Source: Clostridia bacterium
GTDB taxonomy: Bacteria > Bacillota > Clostridia > Christensenellales > Aristaeellaceae
Reading direction: 5' to 3'
NCBI GenBank assembly: GCA_017470095.1
Contig: JAFUFC010000101.1
Location: 1-64,000 of the forward strand
Length of the DNA stretch: 64,000 bases
The notes under the pieces are model-generated. The model was not told the DNA's origin. It saw only the letters and a program-made list of their open reading frames with translations, and did not search any database. Each line of letters opens with the position of its first letter. The stretch's first letter is position 1. A program made the translations under genes and the position numbers. This document shows positions 9,801 to 17,083 of this stretch, piece after piece.

Positions 9801-12572
9801 GGAAGTTGCCGCGGCACCCTCCGGCACAGCGCCGGATTCCACCACGCGGTAGGCGATGGCTTTGCCGCCGCTGAGTTTGGGCAAGTTCTTCCAGGTTACC
9901 TTCCAGGCATCCAGCTTGGCCTCATCCTGCACTGCCAAGGCGACGGGGTTGCCCGCGCCATGCGTGCCTTGGTCAGCCAGCACATGCTGCCAATCGCCGC
10001 CTTCCACTTTTTGCTGCAGGGTGAAGGTGACAGAAGCGTTTTTGATGGTGGCAGTCACATCGGCGGTGCCATTCCGCCAAATCTTGTTGGCCTCAATTTC
10101 CACCTTAGCGGCTTCATGGGTATTGGTGATGGTGGTAATCTCGGTCATGTGGTCCGTGCTAACGGAAGGCCGGCTGATCGTAGTGGTGTATCCATTAATT
10201 TTATTTGTTTCAAACCACCGATACGCATAGTTGCCCAAAAAGCCGTACCTGGGCAGGCCGGTCACTACCTGGGTCCAATTGTTTTCTTCGTTCAGCGTAT
10301 AATCGCCAATTTTGGTTCCATGGCCAGTGAACCAATCCAATAATTCCTGGAAAACGCCGCTGCTGCGGTACAGACTCACCTGGATGCTCTTCGGGCGCAA
10401 GTCGTCCCGGTTATTTTCATCCTGCCATACCTTGCGCACCACCACGGCAAACTTATCAGAAGTATAGCGGTTGATGATCTCGGCGCTGCCTTCCTTGCCT
10501 TTTTCCACCACGGCGGTAGCCTTGGTTGTGGAAATGCCAGCAAGCAGCTTAATTTCGCCGTCTTTCCCGTCCTCCAGCTTCGAGCCGTCTTCTTTCACTT
10601 CGGTAATCGTATAGAGACCAGCAGGAGCATGCTTGATGTTCAGCGGCGCAGCAAGCGTGACCTTCAGCACCTTGGGATCCTTAGAAAGGGAGCCGTTGCT
10701 GTCCGTCACATACCAGGTAACGCCGTTGGCGTCCTTATAAGCGACCTTAACATAGAAGGCCGTATCCTTCATCTTGGTATAATCTTCGCTGGCGGTTTCT
10801 CCCGTTTGGGGTGCGGCCACTTCTGCGTCATCCACGAAGATACGCTTTTCAATGTTCAGTTCGCCGCGGTCCTGCTCATAATCATTCTTGACCTTCAGGG
10901 AAACAGCGCTGTCTCCCTTGGAAGCCGTCGTCACTTCCACCTTCTCAGGCGCAACGGTGGTGGTCACAGTGTAGCCCTCCACCTTGGCGGAATTCGCATA
11001 TTCTTCCACATAATAGGTGCCCACGGGCAGATTTTTCCACAGCTGGGCGTTGCTGTCACCCGCCTTCAGCTCTACCCACAGATTCCTGTTGGAAATGGCT
11101 GCGTCGCTTTCCGTGACCACTTTGCCGTTGGTGGTGTAATACATCTTGGAACCGGCAGGATCATCCTTACCGTCTTTCATCAGGCGATACACGGCCACTC
11201 GGTACAGTTTGTTAGCGTCAATGGCAATATCCTTTTCATGGACGCTTACTTCTTTCACAACTTTGATTTCACCCACTTTTTCGGTGTACTCGTTGGTGAA
11301 AAACACCTGGGTAAAATCGCCTTCGCTTACGGAAATGCCATTGACGGTAACCGTCTCGGGCTCTTTTTCAGTTTTTTCCGTACCGTTGCGGCCAACCTTA
11401 TACGCAGCCTGGCTCCAAGTATAGCCTTCCAGCATATCCTTGCCGTTTTCGGTCACCGTATAGGTGCCCACAGGCAGGTTCTCCAGCACCAACATGCCAT
11501 CGCTAAAATCCGCATAAGTGAAGGAGGAAGCCTGGGTCGTCAGTTTGGCATATTTGCCGTGAATGTTGCCCGCCTCGGCGCTCGTTTCCTTATCATAAAC
11601 CGCATAATAGGTTTTGCCGCCCAGTTGGGTGGTCACAGTGAAGGAAAGGTTTTTCTTCTGCGCGTCCGTCAGCTCGCTCGGATTCAGGGCTGTTCCCTGG
11701 AAGCTAAACGCCTTATGCAGCTTGAGCATGTTCCGAATGGGCGTGTTGGTTACAGTGACGGTGCCGGTGTATAGCTGTTTGGCGGCATCGTAGGCATACG
11801 TAATTTCGCCCACATTGGCAGTATACCGTGCGTCTCCCTGGGTTTCTGTAACGGTGTATACTACCTTTTCGCCATCCTTGTATTCCGGCAGCCCGATCCA
11901 GGATACGGTCAGCCCGCTTCCTGCGGCCTTGCTGTCGATGGTCTTTTCCGGTTCCTTGATTTCCACTTCGGGAGCGCTGGAAAGCTTAAGCTTGATCGTT
12001 TCATGCACCGCCGGCGCGTTGCCGTCATTCCATGCCTTGGTGGCGCTGATATCAATCTTGTTAACGATATGCTCGTTTTTGACCCAAACTTCCCAAACCT
12101 TGGTTTCTTTATTATAGGTCAGCTGGCCTTCGGAAACTTCCTCACTCAGCTCGCCGTCTTTGTAATAGGCGCCGGTGTAGCCCTCCGGTGTTTCGACCTC
12201 CACCACGGTATATACGATTTCTTTTCCATCGTAATACTTGGGCAGGTTATCCCAAGTTTTTGTAAGATCTGTGTCCGCTGCCTTCACAGTCTGAGTGGCG
12301 TTGGCAATATTCTCCACGGTATAGGTCTTGTTGTCGGCCGCAGTATAAGTGCCAACCAGCTTGAAGTGAATATCCTTGCGCAGGCCGTCCGCGTTTTTCT
12401 CATCCGCCCACACCTTGGTTGCCTGCACCTTCACGGTTTGGCTGGTATGAGCATTGGTCAGTTCGGTCACCACCATGGGGGTTGTATTATCCTCGGGATC
12501 CATGGTTTGGATCACCCGCTCGGATACCTCATATTCTCCGCCATTCGCAAAGGTAATCTTGCCGCCGGTCAC
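801..12572 (-). CDS. Giant Cna_B-repeat surface protein, main repeat portion (downstream of an in-frame TAG)
   Basis: 3,923 codons in the same frame as the signal-peptide-bearing gene at 12612-15416, separated from it only by one TAG codon. It consists mostly of about 28 Cna_B-type beta-sandwich domains of 85-100 residues. Each opens with a motif like VTKVWDDxxNxDGxRP and closes with YTVxExxxxGY then TxTNTH. Around the middle there are four related domains opening VTKKV and ending FVNTRKT, resembling pilin-like DUF7601 domains. Such domains usually carry Lys-Asn isopeptide bonds and form rigid stalks of adhesins. The first ATG (12572) has no visible ribosome binding site and no secretion signal, so this part alone is unlikely to be a working gene. 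The C-terminus lacks LPXTG, a membrane anchor and a basic tail; it ends DLPVALGLGVEINHVGDCFD. Confidence 0.85.
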   Translation of the reverse strand: MTGGKITFANGGEYEVSERVIQTMDPEDNTTPMVVTELTNAHTSQTVKVQATKVWADEKNADGLRKDIHFKLVGTYTAADNKTYTVENIANATQTVKAADTDLTKTWDNLPKYYDGKEIVYTVVEVETPEGYTGAYYKDGELSEEVSEGQLTYNKETKVWEVWVKNEHIVNKIDISATKAWNDGNAPAVHETIKLKLSSAPEVEIKEPEKTIDSKAAGSGLTVSWIGLPEYKDGEKVVYTVTETQGDARYTANVGEITYAYDAAKQLYTGTVTVTNTPIRNMLKLHKAFSFQGTALNPSELTDAQKKNLSFTVTTQLGGKTYYAVYDKETSAEAGNIHGKYAKLTTQASSFTYADFSDGMLVLENLPVGTYTVTENGKDMLEGYTWSQAAYKVGRNGTEKTEKEPETVTVNGISVSEGDFTQVFFTNEYTEKVGEIKVVKEVSVHEKDIAIDANKLYRVAVYRLMKDGKDDPAGSKMYYTTNGKVVTESDAAISNRNLWVELKAGDSNAQLWKNLPVGTYYVEEYANSAKVEGYTVTTTVAPEKVEVTTASKGDSAVSLKVKNDYEQDRGELNIEKRIFVDDAEVAAPQTGETASEDYTKMKDTAFYVKVAYKDANGVTWYVTDSNGSLSKDPKVLKVTLAAPLNIKHAPAGLYTITEVKEDGSKLEDGKDGEIKLLAGISTTKATAVVEKGKEGSAEIINRYTSDKFAVVVRKVWQDENNRDDLRPKSIQVSLYRSSGVFQELLDWFTGHGTKIGDYTLNEENNWTQVVTGLPRYGFLGNYAYRWFETNKINGYTTTISRPSVSTDHMTEITTITNTHEAAKVEIEANKIWRNGTADVTATIKNASVTFTLQQKVEGGDWQHVLADQGTHGAGNPVALAVQDEAKLDAWKVTWKNLPKLSGGKAIAYRVVESGAVPEGAAATSDTVEVTFDGDKGTATLTNTLPATKVQVNKVWNDNDNQDGFRPDAVKVQLMHGTAKVGSAVTLDEDSQWKHVWTGVNRYDENGDEIVYSVVEVDDEGNVVTEIKRGNTSIYGVSVSDIDSEGNITVTNTHVTELTNIRITKVWDDQDDQDGVRPQTVTIYLDRQVGDKAKEEGYKYITLAETDKVDEDEWSYVFANLPKYEGGEAIVYSVREEKVTGYETNIEKDDTGEVVTVTNTHTPALVTISITKKWDDDHDRDKVRPAGKDYAKLVHLFADGKEVTNETTGYQEMTQTVTENQDDTFTVTYAKLPQFTNGAEIVYTVQEDAVTGYKADLKEVKNGETLTNTHELARVKITITKVWNDNANHDGKRPDTEQFKQYLELMAGTEKITAQTTGYEQMTLSVDAGENNTYIITYDGLLKFDPQGKAIDYTVNEATVPDGYQVEGESTAAPEGSIINKKDNELIEVSITKLWKDDQNRDGKRPTAKEYENSVQLLANGKEVTAAVPEYEGMTKVVKDQGDNTYTVTFSQLPKYAAGVEITYTVKEGEITGYTTDTPVVAVDGTIINTHIPDRYCVAVAKTWVDLDNRFHSRPAAGLVVTLQKSSDSGKTWVDVQDATLTEANGYAYMVQGVPAFEEGKELLYRWTEKKENIPSGYTHGEADEKNVQNGTITLKDGSTVNTDILTVLTNTLDLVQVPVTKVWNDDNNRDGKRPGAVTVRLFKTVDGKKDQVMLFTLSEADAEVDQKPWSHVFTDLPKYENGKEITYTVEEDQVTDYAEPIINGSAATGFIVTNVHQSERIKITANKIWNDNHNQDGKRGQITLVLSGRYIDADGEEQTVTVNSPEKTIRLDAPRNVAWSNLYKYENGHEILYSVTEKGMSLDDSTMVLNGATYYVSISGNALDGFTVINSYEPKQYAVAVSKTWEDMDNSFGTRPETITVTLQKRVGSGAWTDVKTATLSETNGWAYIEENLPAYESGKLLSYRWTEKSVPKGYEKVREEQIEGTVVINGTSMQADVLTAITNKLETVNVMVTKVWKDEFDADHIRPNTLEVKLKGSNTGSKVLDKVLLAPANNWTAVVEKLPAVDKTTGEKIVYTWDETDSDNKLPAGYELTTADPKTTPQDDKNYEHTILTNTHEVMRTQVTLTKKWVGDDHRASERAASFQLKADGNAYGAMVTLKGSADEAEATYVWENLPVYSDPATKKNEIQYTVEEVNPQPYYDVTGGELTGDAESGYEVVFVNTQQTSDLAVQKKVDSEALADATEKFTFTVTLTPAIEGTFGGMTFNASGVASFQLSGGETKIAEGLPAGISYKVEENPADNFVTTAQNEEGTLAPDGAQVLFVNKKITSGFVVTKKVVSALNKDVDPEQTKFDFTVVLDGATVTGTYGDMQFKDGKATFQLGNGETKTAENLPVGITYTVTESANPNFDTAKTGDKGTVTANQAGVASFVNTRKTGKLELTKKVSSAVPGDQQRLFAFKITLKNGDQWLTGVYSNYTFGKEGEARVWLKANETVTIKDIPVGTDYTIEEEPDPDALFTASPASTKGMITVETLERKETFTNTRKTGTLKITKTVVNPVEGEEDKTFVFIVTVDPAVQKGTYGDAAFDDAGSATVRIQGSGSATIKDLPQGVNYRVVEASDDAYVMTGEVGNIGTITEIGSEAKFTNVRKTTQFKVTKIWVDADNQDGKRDEVKIELLKNGKVVDTKPLNESGVALWTDLPETELDGKKIEYTFHEAGEAEGKLIMKDEAQYSVTYGDNTVTNTYIPETTSISVLKVWDDANDQDGKRASVNATLTLYKSQENGEPTVVETVNVPYTGGLVKAWDNLPVYEHGKKLTYSVKETIANTSCKYESDYAEATDVENNSTVTVTNRYTPETTKITIIKHWDDADDQDGKRAGAQASATLYRKVEGSAHEPVDVVTVGLEDGWEKTWDELPVYKDGKKITYSVVEAVGNGYTSSLTGKTDVENGAKLEITNSYTPEVTTITITKNWDDAEDQDGIREKVKAVVMVYAIDGAGKKTLVEEAQVPDANGTVFERTDLPVYSKGQKLTYTAVEILSENSGYVSSQATEGEIKNGELHITNIHTPAVTEAGVLKVWDDADNQDGVRPDSVTVKLFKTVDGEKTELMTLTLAADDTGLDAPWTHTETNLPAFEKGKPVTYSWEEEVPSGYELTATAVDKTVTKLTNSHTPDETEATVQKVWDDAEDQDGVRPKSLKVTLSNGDSVTLTADNKWTQTIEHLPKYKAGQEIEYTWTEDGLPAGYQLTSTVKSGLVTTLTNSYTPKTIQISVLKAWDDEDDVAGLRQSVAAVVTLYKTNSEGKTTAIESVVVPATDGKIKTWTDLPENEQGKKLVYSVKETLLNAYGYTTDTAESKEIKDGSITVTNSYVPEKTEATVEKLWLDENNLNNNRPEQLIVKLLANGKETGDTVTLNDENHWTDTLKDLPKYSGGKEIDYSWAEAPVKGYTQQSYRNGNKTTLINSMVVETTTVTVHKAWVDGNNLDGSRPDSIEMTLSNGMTVELNELNGWSASISGLPKYNGDDEIEYTWSEPSVPGYEAQVSKNGTVTVFTNTHIPKLGKMTAAKLWDDEDNQDGKRFDVTFQLISHVLDDEGTETITVVDEQSVGQEDGAQYEWTDLELITEEGKPIFYTVEEAGVSPDGRIGDYTVSISGTMGEGFLITNHYNPALYCIGVTKHWDDNDNADGIRPDSLTVHLSSTAGMEKDVVLNEENGWTHLERGVPMYFNNGTKIEYTWTEEEITNYTGKNQVVAGGTMTVFYNRHAPTPFTPGGGNNGLSGSKTWVDDNNAAGKRPASITVNLYANGTLVTSKKVTAADGWQWSFGDLPQQDENGQDINYTITEDAVPNYASTINGMNITNTYRAEEVTSVTVTKVWDDNNNAAGMRPANLRVTLSNGSSYVLNAGNNWTVTVNDLPKFRNGVEIAYTWSEQAVLGYKQTDVTVVGNTTIFTNTYQRPYTPTPNQTITIDDLPVALGLGVEINHVGDCFD

Positions 12573-12611
12573 CTCAATACGTTTTCCAGCCTCGTCCTTG
12601 CTGTATTCCTT

Positions 12612-15416
12612 CTAGGTGTATACGTACTGATTGCCATCCGCGTCAGTGGCAGGAACGCCACGCACCATGTAGGTCCAGCCTGCTGCATCGCTGAGTTTAA
12701 TGTCCGTCTGGTACACAACAGGCGTGCCCATCTTTCCGTCCGCGCCCTTGAGCGCCTGCAGCAATTCCACATACAATGCGTCAGGCCGCAGCCCATCGCG
12801 GTCGTTATCATCTTTCCATAGCTTAGTAACAGCTACGCAGTATTTGCTAATATACCGATTGTTGAAGGAAAGGTTACTGCTGTCCGCCGTTTTGGTGATG
12901 GTCAGCTGGCCTTGATTATCATTGACCGTCACAGTAAATTCCACCGTGCGCACAGCGCCATCATAGGAAATATCCTGATACAGGAAGCCCCCTGCGGCTT
13001 TTTGCGCATCCGTTGCGTCCTGATAAGAAACGCCGTCTTTATTTTTGGCTTCCGGCGGTATTTTTTCTGTGATCTTATACGTGAACTTCTTGGTCTTTTC
13101 GTGATTTACCCATTCCACATCCTCCAAATCGTCGGACGTGAATTTGAAAATACCAAAGTCTATTTCTTCCTCTTTCCCGTTAGCCATCGTAACGGTAACC
13201 GTGTCAATGGGCTTATCGGTTTTGGTTCCATCGGCGGCGGTGGTGCGGCGAACAGGCTTGGGCGCGTCGCCGACCGGATCGATGGTAAAAGTGAAGGTGT
13301 GGTATGATTTGGACGTACTGTTTATCAGCGTCTTTTTGCCCTTGAGCGTCGTTTCGCCCTCAGCAGTAAACTTGTTCGAAAAAGCCACCTCTGTGAGCGA
13401 ATCATTCGTCTCGTCCTCCGGAAGCGCATTTTCCCCATCAACGATCGCTTCATCTTCCGCATCCGCGGATGCATCTCCCTCGGCTGCCATATCCTCTGTG
13501 GCCTCTTGGCCAGCCTGGCTTTCCGCATCAGCGGCAGGTTCGCCCTCCAGCATCGCTTCGTCCTGAGCATCCATGGCCAGGGCTGCAGCACGCATATTGG
13601 CTTCGGGTTCTTCCGCAATGCCGACAGCTTCCGCCGCTTCCGTTTCGGTTTCTCCCACCAAAGCTTCTTCCGGAGCTTCTTCCAGGCTTTCTACTGCTGC
13701 CGTTTTTACGGTAAATTCATCTTCAACGGCTGTTTCCTTGGTTTGGATTGCTTCCGGTTGAGCTACAGGTGCGCTATGATCAGCTTCCTGGCCCTCATTT
13801 TCTTCCGCTTCAACCGCGGCATCATACTCGACATTCGTTTTTTCTGTTTCAGCTTCTTCTGCTTTCGTTACAAGTTTGCTTTCAGCAAGCATTTCCTCTG
13901 ATTCAGCTTGGGCAATGACCGGAGCGCTTTCAACGGCCACTTCCATCTCAAAAACAGTTTCTTCGGCCTTGTTTTCTTCGCTTTCCGCATTCGCGTCCAA
14001 GGCTTCAAATGCCTGCTCGGCCTCCTGATTGCCTTTGCCTTCATCACTGAGAGTTACAGTAGCAGTCGCTTCCGTGGCATTGGTTTCCGTCGTTTCAGTA
14101 TCAACCGTCAACGTTTCCACGTTTTCTGCCTGCTGAACGGCCGACGCTTCATCCACGGCAGGCTGTTCTTCCTTGGCAGGAGTTTCCACTGAGGCCTGTA
14201 ATTCCGGAACATTTTCCGCTGCTTTGGTTACACTTTCTTCATTATTATTCTTAACGGCCGCAGCGCCGCCGCCCGCAGAGCTCTTCTTCTTGGGTTCGGA
14301 CACGATTTGCAGCGTAAAATCGCCAGTGCCGTTGGTTTTGGCCGCACTAACGGTCAACAGATAGGTGCCCTCCTGCACTTCCCAGGTTTCTTTCAATTCA
14401 TTTGTCCATTTGCCATTTTCCTTTTTAGACTGAAAACGTCTGCTATCGCCCGACTTTTCATTCACAGCCTGAATGGATACAGGCATGCCGCCAGCCGTCA
14501 CCTTGACCGTTTCGCGCTTGGTGGTCTTCAGGCGAATGGTACGCGTTTTATTCTTGGCAATGTGCAATGAAACAGACCCGCCATTAACAGTCATGGTAGC
14601 ATCTGCTTCAGGGGCTTGGGATTTTTCTTCTTTTTCCTGCTCCGTTTTCGCCTGGGCGGGCTGTTCCGCTACAGCAGGTTCTTCCTTGGCAGGCTCGGCA
14701 GCAGGTTCTTTTTCAGCAGTTTTTTCGTCCGTGGCATGTTCCACGGCGCTTTCCTTTTCGGCAGGCTTTTCGTCTGCAACAGTTTTTTCTTCTGTAGCAG
14801 TTTTCTCTTCCGCAACAGGCTTTTCTTCTGCAACAGGTTTTTCCTTGACAGGTTCAGAAGCGCTTTCCTTTTCTGTGGGCTTCGCTTCCTGGGCCGGCGC
14901 CGTCTGAACGCTTGCTGCGCCGCTTTCCTTTTCCGCAGGTTTTTCTTCCTTTGCCGGCTCTTTTTTGGAAGACTCGGAAGCGGAAGATTCCGTTTTGGTC
15001 TGCTTGGTAGTATCTTCAGCGGACTTGCTGCTGGAGGAATCGGCAGCAGGCGCCTCCTCCTTTTTTTCACTGGTCTTGGCCGACGCATCCGGAGCGGCTT
15101 CCTTTTTGCTCTCGGTCTTGGGCGCTTCAGCCGCAGGCTCCTGTTTGGCCGGAACTTGTTCTTCCGCCTTTTGCGCGCTCGGCTTAGACGCCTCCTGCTT
15201 TTCTTCTTTCTTGGTGGGTGCACTCTCGCTTCCCGCGTCGGATGTCACCACTACACTGGCCTGCGTTTCCGTTTCTGCCAATTCAGCTTCTTCAGCCAGC
15301 ATCGCGGTGGAAGGCATATCTGCGCACAGCATTACAAAAACGCATAGCATTGCCACGAGCCGCTTCACGAAAGATGAACTTTGTACGTTAGAACCCTCAA
15401 ATTTTTTGTTCAGCAT
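12612..15416 (-). CDS. Giant Cna_B-repeat surface protein, N-terminal portion ending at in-frame TAG
   Basis: 934 codons. A signal peptide (basic residues near 18, hydrophobic core VAMLCVFVMLCADMPSTAML, cleavage likely near 40) is followed by a long Glu/Lys/Ala/Pro/Ser-rich low-complexity stalk with many EKPAEKE-like repeats. Inside it, at about residues 275-375, sits a compact predicted beta domain (starts MTVNGGSVSLHIAKNKTRTI). More acidic sequence follows to about residue 690, then an FctA/Spy0128-like isopeptide pilin domain (YHTFTFTIDP ... VEFTVTVNDNQGQLTITKTA). The first Cna_B domain begins VTKLWKDDNDRDGLRP and is cut at NQYVYT by TAG. Sister domains have Trp or Val here, as in YTWTEE, so the codon was probably TGG. 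Reading through gives one protein of about 4,871 residues. A truncated product would be secreted but unanchored. Confidence 0.85.
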   Translation of the reverse strand: MLNKKFEGSNVQSSSFVKRLVAMLCVFVMLCADMPSTAMLAEEAELAETETQASVVVTSDAGSESAPTKKEEKQEASKPSAQKAEEQVPAKQEPAAEAPKTESKKEAAPDASAKTSEKKEEAPAADSSSSKSAEDTTKQTKTESSASESSKKEPAKEEKPAEKESGAASVQTAPAQEAKPTEKESASEPVKEKPVAEEKPVAEEKTATEEKTVADEKPAEKESAVEHATDEKTAEKEPAAEPAKEEPAVAEQPAQAKTEQEKEEKSQAPEADATMTVNGGSVSLHIAKNKTRTIRLKTTKRETVKVTAGGMPVSIQAVNEKSGDSRRFQSKKENGKWTNELKETWEVQEGTYLLTVSAAKTNGTGDFTLQIVSEPKKKSSAGGGAAAVKNNNEESVTKAAENVPELQASVETPAKEEQPAVDEASAVQQAENVETLTVDTETTETNATEATATVTLSDEGKGNQEAEQAFEALDANAESEENKAEETVFEMEVAVESAPVIAQAESEEMLAESKLVTKAEEAETEKTNVEYDAAVEAEENEGQEADHSAPVAQPEAIQTKETAVEDEFTVKTAAVESLEEAPEEALVGETETEAAEAVGIAEEPEANMRAAALAMDAQDEAMLEGEPAADAESQAGQEATEDMAAEGDASADAEDEAIVDGENALPEDETNDSLTEVAFSNKFTAEGETTLKGKKTLINSTSKSYHTFTFTIDPVGDAPKPVRRTTAADGTKTDKPIDTVTVTMANGKEEEIDFGIFKFTSDDLEDVEWVNHEKTKKFTYKITEKIPPEAKNKDGVSYQDATDAQKAAGGFLYQDISYDGAVRTVEFTVTVNDNQGQLTITKTADSSNLSFNNRYISKYCVAVTKLWKDDNDRDGLRPDALYVELLQALKGADGKMGTPVVYQTDIKLSDAAGWTYMVRGVPATDADGNQYVYT

Positions 15417-16297
15417 TGTCCTTACTCCTTACAGAATTCGAGAGATGCACATATCTATTTCTATGGCTTAGCTATCCTCATCCAACACAGCAGCAAAAAA
15501 TTGCCGGCGGATACAATATTCGGAATTCGCATAAGCCTTGAATAAAGCAACATCTGTTTTTCAACGAACCTACGTGAAGCTTTTGTGGCTTCCCTTGAAG
15601 CATCATGCTTTCAACCCCTATTAGCGTCCAGCGTTGCTTTTGCTCATCAGAGTTTTTTTGACTGGCGGTCATCCGCTTTTTTCGTTGTCGGTCCATTGAA
15701 CTTCGGCTTCTTTTTAACAATTGAGAAACGCATCTTCCATCCATTGGAGGAGAAATGGGGTCGATTGATTCGAATGATGTTCTCTTTTTCAACCCTTGCG
15801 AATCAAATTTGAGAAATCTTTTCAATCGATTCCCCGCCCGGCTTGAACCTGCTGTTTCGCCGAAGGGAGGAAAAACTGCGCCGCGCCCTTGCACAACAAC
15901 AGGGGGACTATACTGTAGTCTGTCCAAAATCATTCGTACATTTTCCCTGCCCTTCCACGTTTCAGCTTGATCACCCTGCTCAAATTTTGTCTTAAAATCG
16001 CGGGGCATGTTTTTTGAGGCGAGCAATAAAAACAGTGCACAAAATAGCCTTTCTGCGTCACTGCGCGAAAACATTCTTCCAAATTTGCAAAATCTTCCAA
16101 ATTTGTAGAATAGCAAATTACGGTTTTCTAAACACTATTCTACATTTTTGTTATTTTATCACAAGCGAATTAAAAAATCAATACTTGGACGACCATTTTC
16201 CCCTCTAACGGCTCAAGTAACGCAACAAAAAAAGCATTTCTTTGCAGAAAATGCCTCTTTTTTTGTTTCTATCCTTCGGGAATACCGGGGCCCTTCT
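15417..16297. other. 881-bp region without a supported gene; AT-richer, with inverted and tandem repeats
   Basis: This is the upstream region of the giant surface protein. Open frames here (for example on the minus strand at 15478-16116) have poor ribosome binding sites and low-complexity, cysteine-scattered translations, so none is called. Visible structure: a 10-bp inverted repeat TGTAGAATAG/CTATTCTACA at 16105-16144; two direct copies of CTTCCAAATTTG at 16076-16107; a short dyad GACTA-TACTG-TAGTC near 15906-15920. A long untranslated leader or a decayed gene is possible. I could not match it to a known riboswitch. Confidence 0.5.
16225..16265 (-). terminator. Intrinsic terminator after the CmpB-like gene
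   Basis: Read on the minus strand, GCATTTT and AAATGC pair around a short loop and are followed by TTTTTTTGTTG. It lies 33 bp beyond the end of the gene at 16298-17056. Confidence 0.75.
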
Positions 16298-17056
16298 TTA
16301 GCGTTCCTTTTTGATCACATTTTTCACATGTTGCCGGCGTTTTTCGAACCGATCCTTGATCGCTTCCAGCCGCTCCAGCATCATCTGCTCAGAATGGAAG
16401 GGGCGGAAGAAATGATACTTCTGCTTATTTTCCTCCACCTGGCAGCGGATATGGGTCTTGACCGTTTCGTACCGCACCACCACATCATTTTTCACGGCAA
16501 AGGCCTTGAGTTTCGATATGATCTGGGCAGAGTGGAAGGCATCCACCGTAAACACCCCGAAGAACACGCCAATCACGAAGGAGAAAGCCAGGTTCTGCGC
16601 CAGCCACTGCAGGGCATCCAAAATGTAAGGATGAATAAGGAAATAATACACAGCGCCTAATATTGCCCAGGCCAGGGAAAATTTGGGGCAAATGACGCCC
16701 TGAATGTTGCCCCATTGATCGGTGTAATCCCACAGGCGCACGTGATTCACCTGTAAAGAATAAATGCCGGCAATGTACTCAATCCCCGTCATGCACACGG
16801 CCATAGCCACGAACAGCACCGCCTTGGCCTGCCAGGACGGCAATGCCGTCATGTATTTTTCCTGGGAAGCAATCAGGTACATCAGGCACAGGCCCGAACC
16901 ATACAAGGGCAGATAGGGCCCGGTGCAAAAGCCCGGATTGATCCATTTCCGTTCAGGATTTTTATTAGAGAAAAAACGTCGGAAAACCACTTCGATGCAC
17001 CAGCCGGTTACCGAACCGATGAAAAACAGAAAGGCCAGAATCAAGAACAGGTTCAT
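16298..17056 (-). CDS. CmpB-like multi-pass membrane protein (ABC_trans_CmpB family)
   Basis: 252 residues. The N-terminus FFIGSVTGWCIEVVFRRFF followed by the block NPGFCTGPYLPLYGSGLCLM is the signature of the PF06541 family, annotated as putative ABC transporter permease although transport has not been shown. About six hydrophobic helices fill residues 1-170. The last 80 residues are charged and cytoplasmic (VEENKQKYHFFRPFHSEQMM). AAAGGAG precedes the ATG at good spacing. It is 27 bp downstream of the DUF2974 gene and probably co-transcribed with it. The molecular function is unknown. Confidence 0.75.
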   Translation of the reverse strand: MNLFLILAFLFFIGSVTGWCIEVVFRRFFSNKNPERKWINPGFCTGPYLPLYGSGLCLMYLIASQEKYMTALPSWQAKAVLFVAMAVCMTGIEYIAGIYSLQVNHVRLWDYTDQWGNIQGVICPKFSLAWAILGAVYYFLIHPYILDALQWLAQNLAFSFVIGVFFGVFTVDAFHSAQIISKLKAFAVKNDVVVRYETVKTHIRCQVEENKQKYHFFRPFHSEQMMLERLEAIKDRFEKRRQHVKNVIKKER

Positions 17057-17083
17057 GCCGTGCTCCTTTCGTACCGCTTACGG

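Noticed and set aside
5019..10343. A very long open frame on the plus strand (1,774 codons) and several others opposite the Cna_B gene
   Set aside because: They lie entirely antisense to the repeats, share their periodicity, are rich in His/Ile/Val shadows of Asn-Asp-Thr codons, and have no domain or ribosome binding site.
801..12572. Regular repeats suggesting a CRISPR array or satellite DNA
   Set aside because: The periodicity is about 260-300 bp, in frame and protein-level (Cna_B domains), with divergent DNA.
12612..12614. Reassigned TAG codon in this organism
   Set aside because: TAG serves as the apparent stop of three well-delimited genes in the window, so general reassignment is unlikely.
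15478..16116. 212-codon minus-strand frame upstream of the adhesin
   Set aside because: Composition is unlike a protein from this genome, no family resemblance, no good ribosome binding site.
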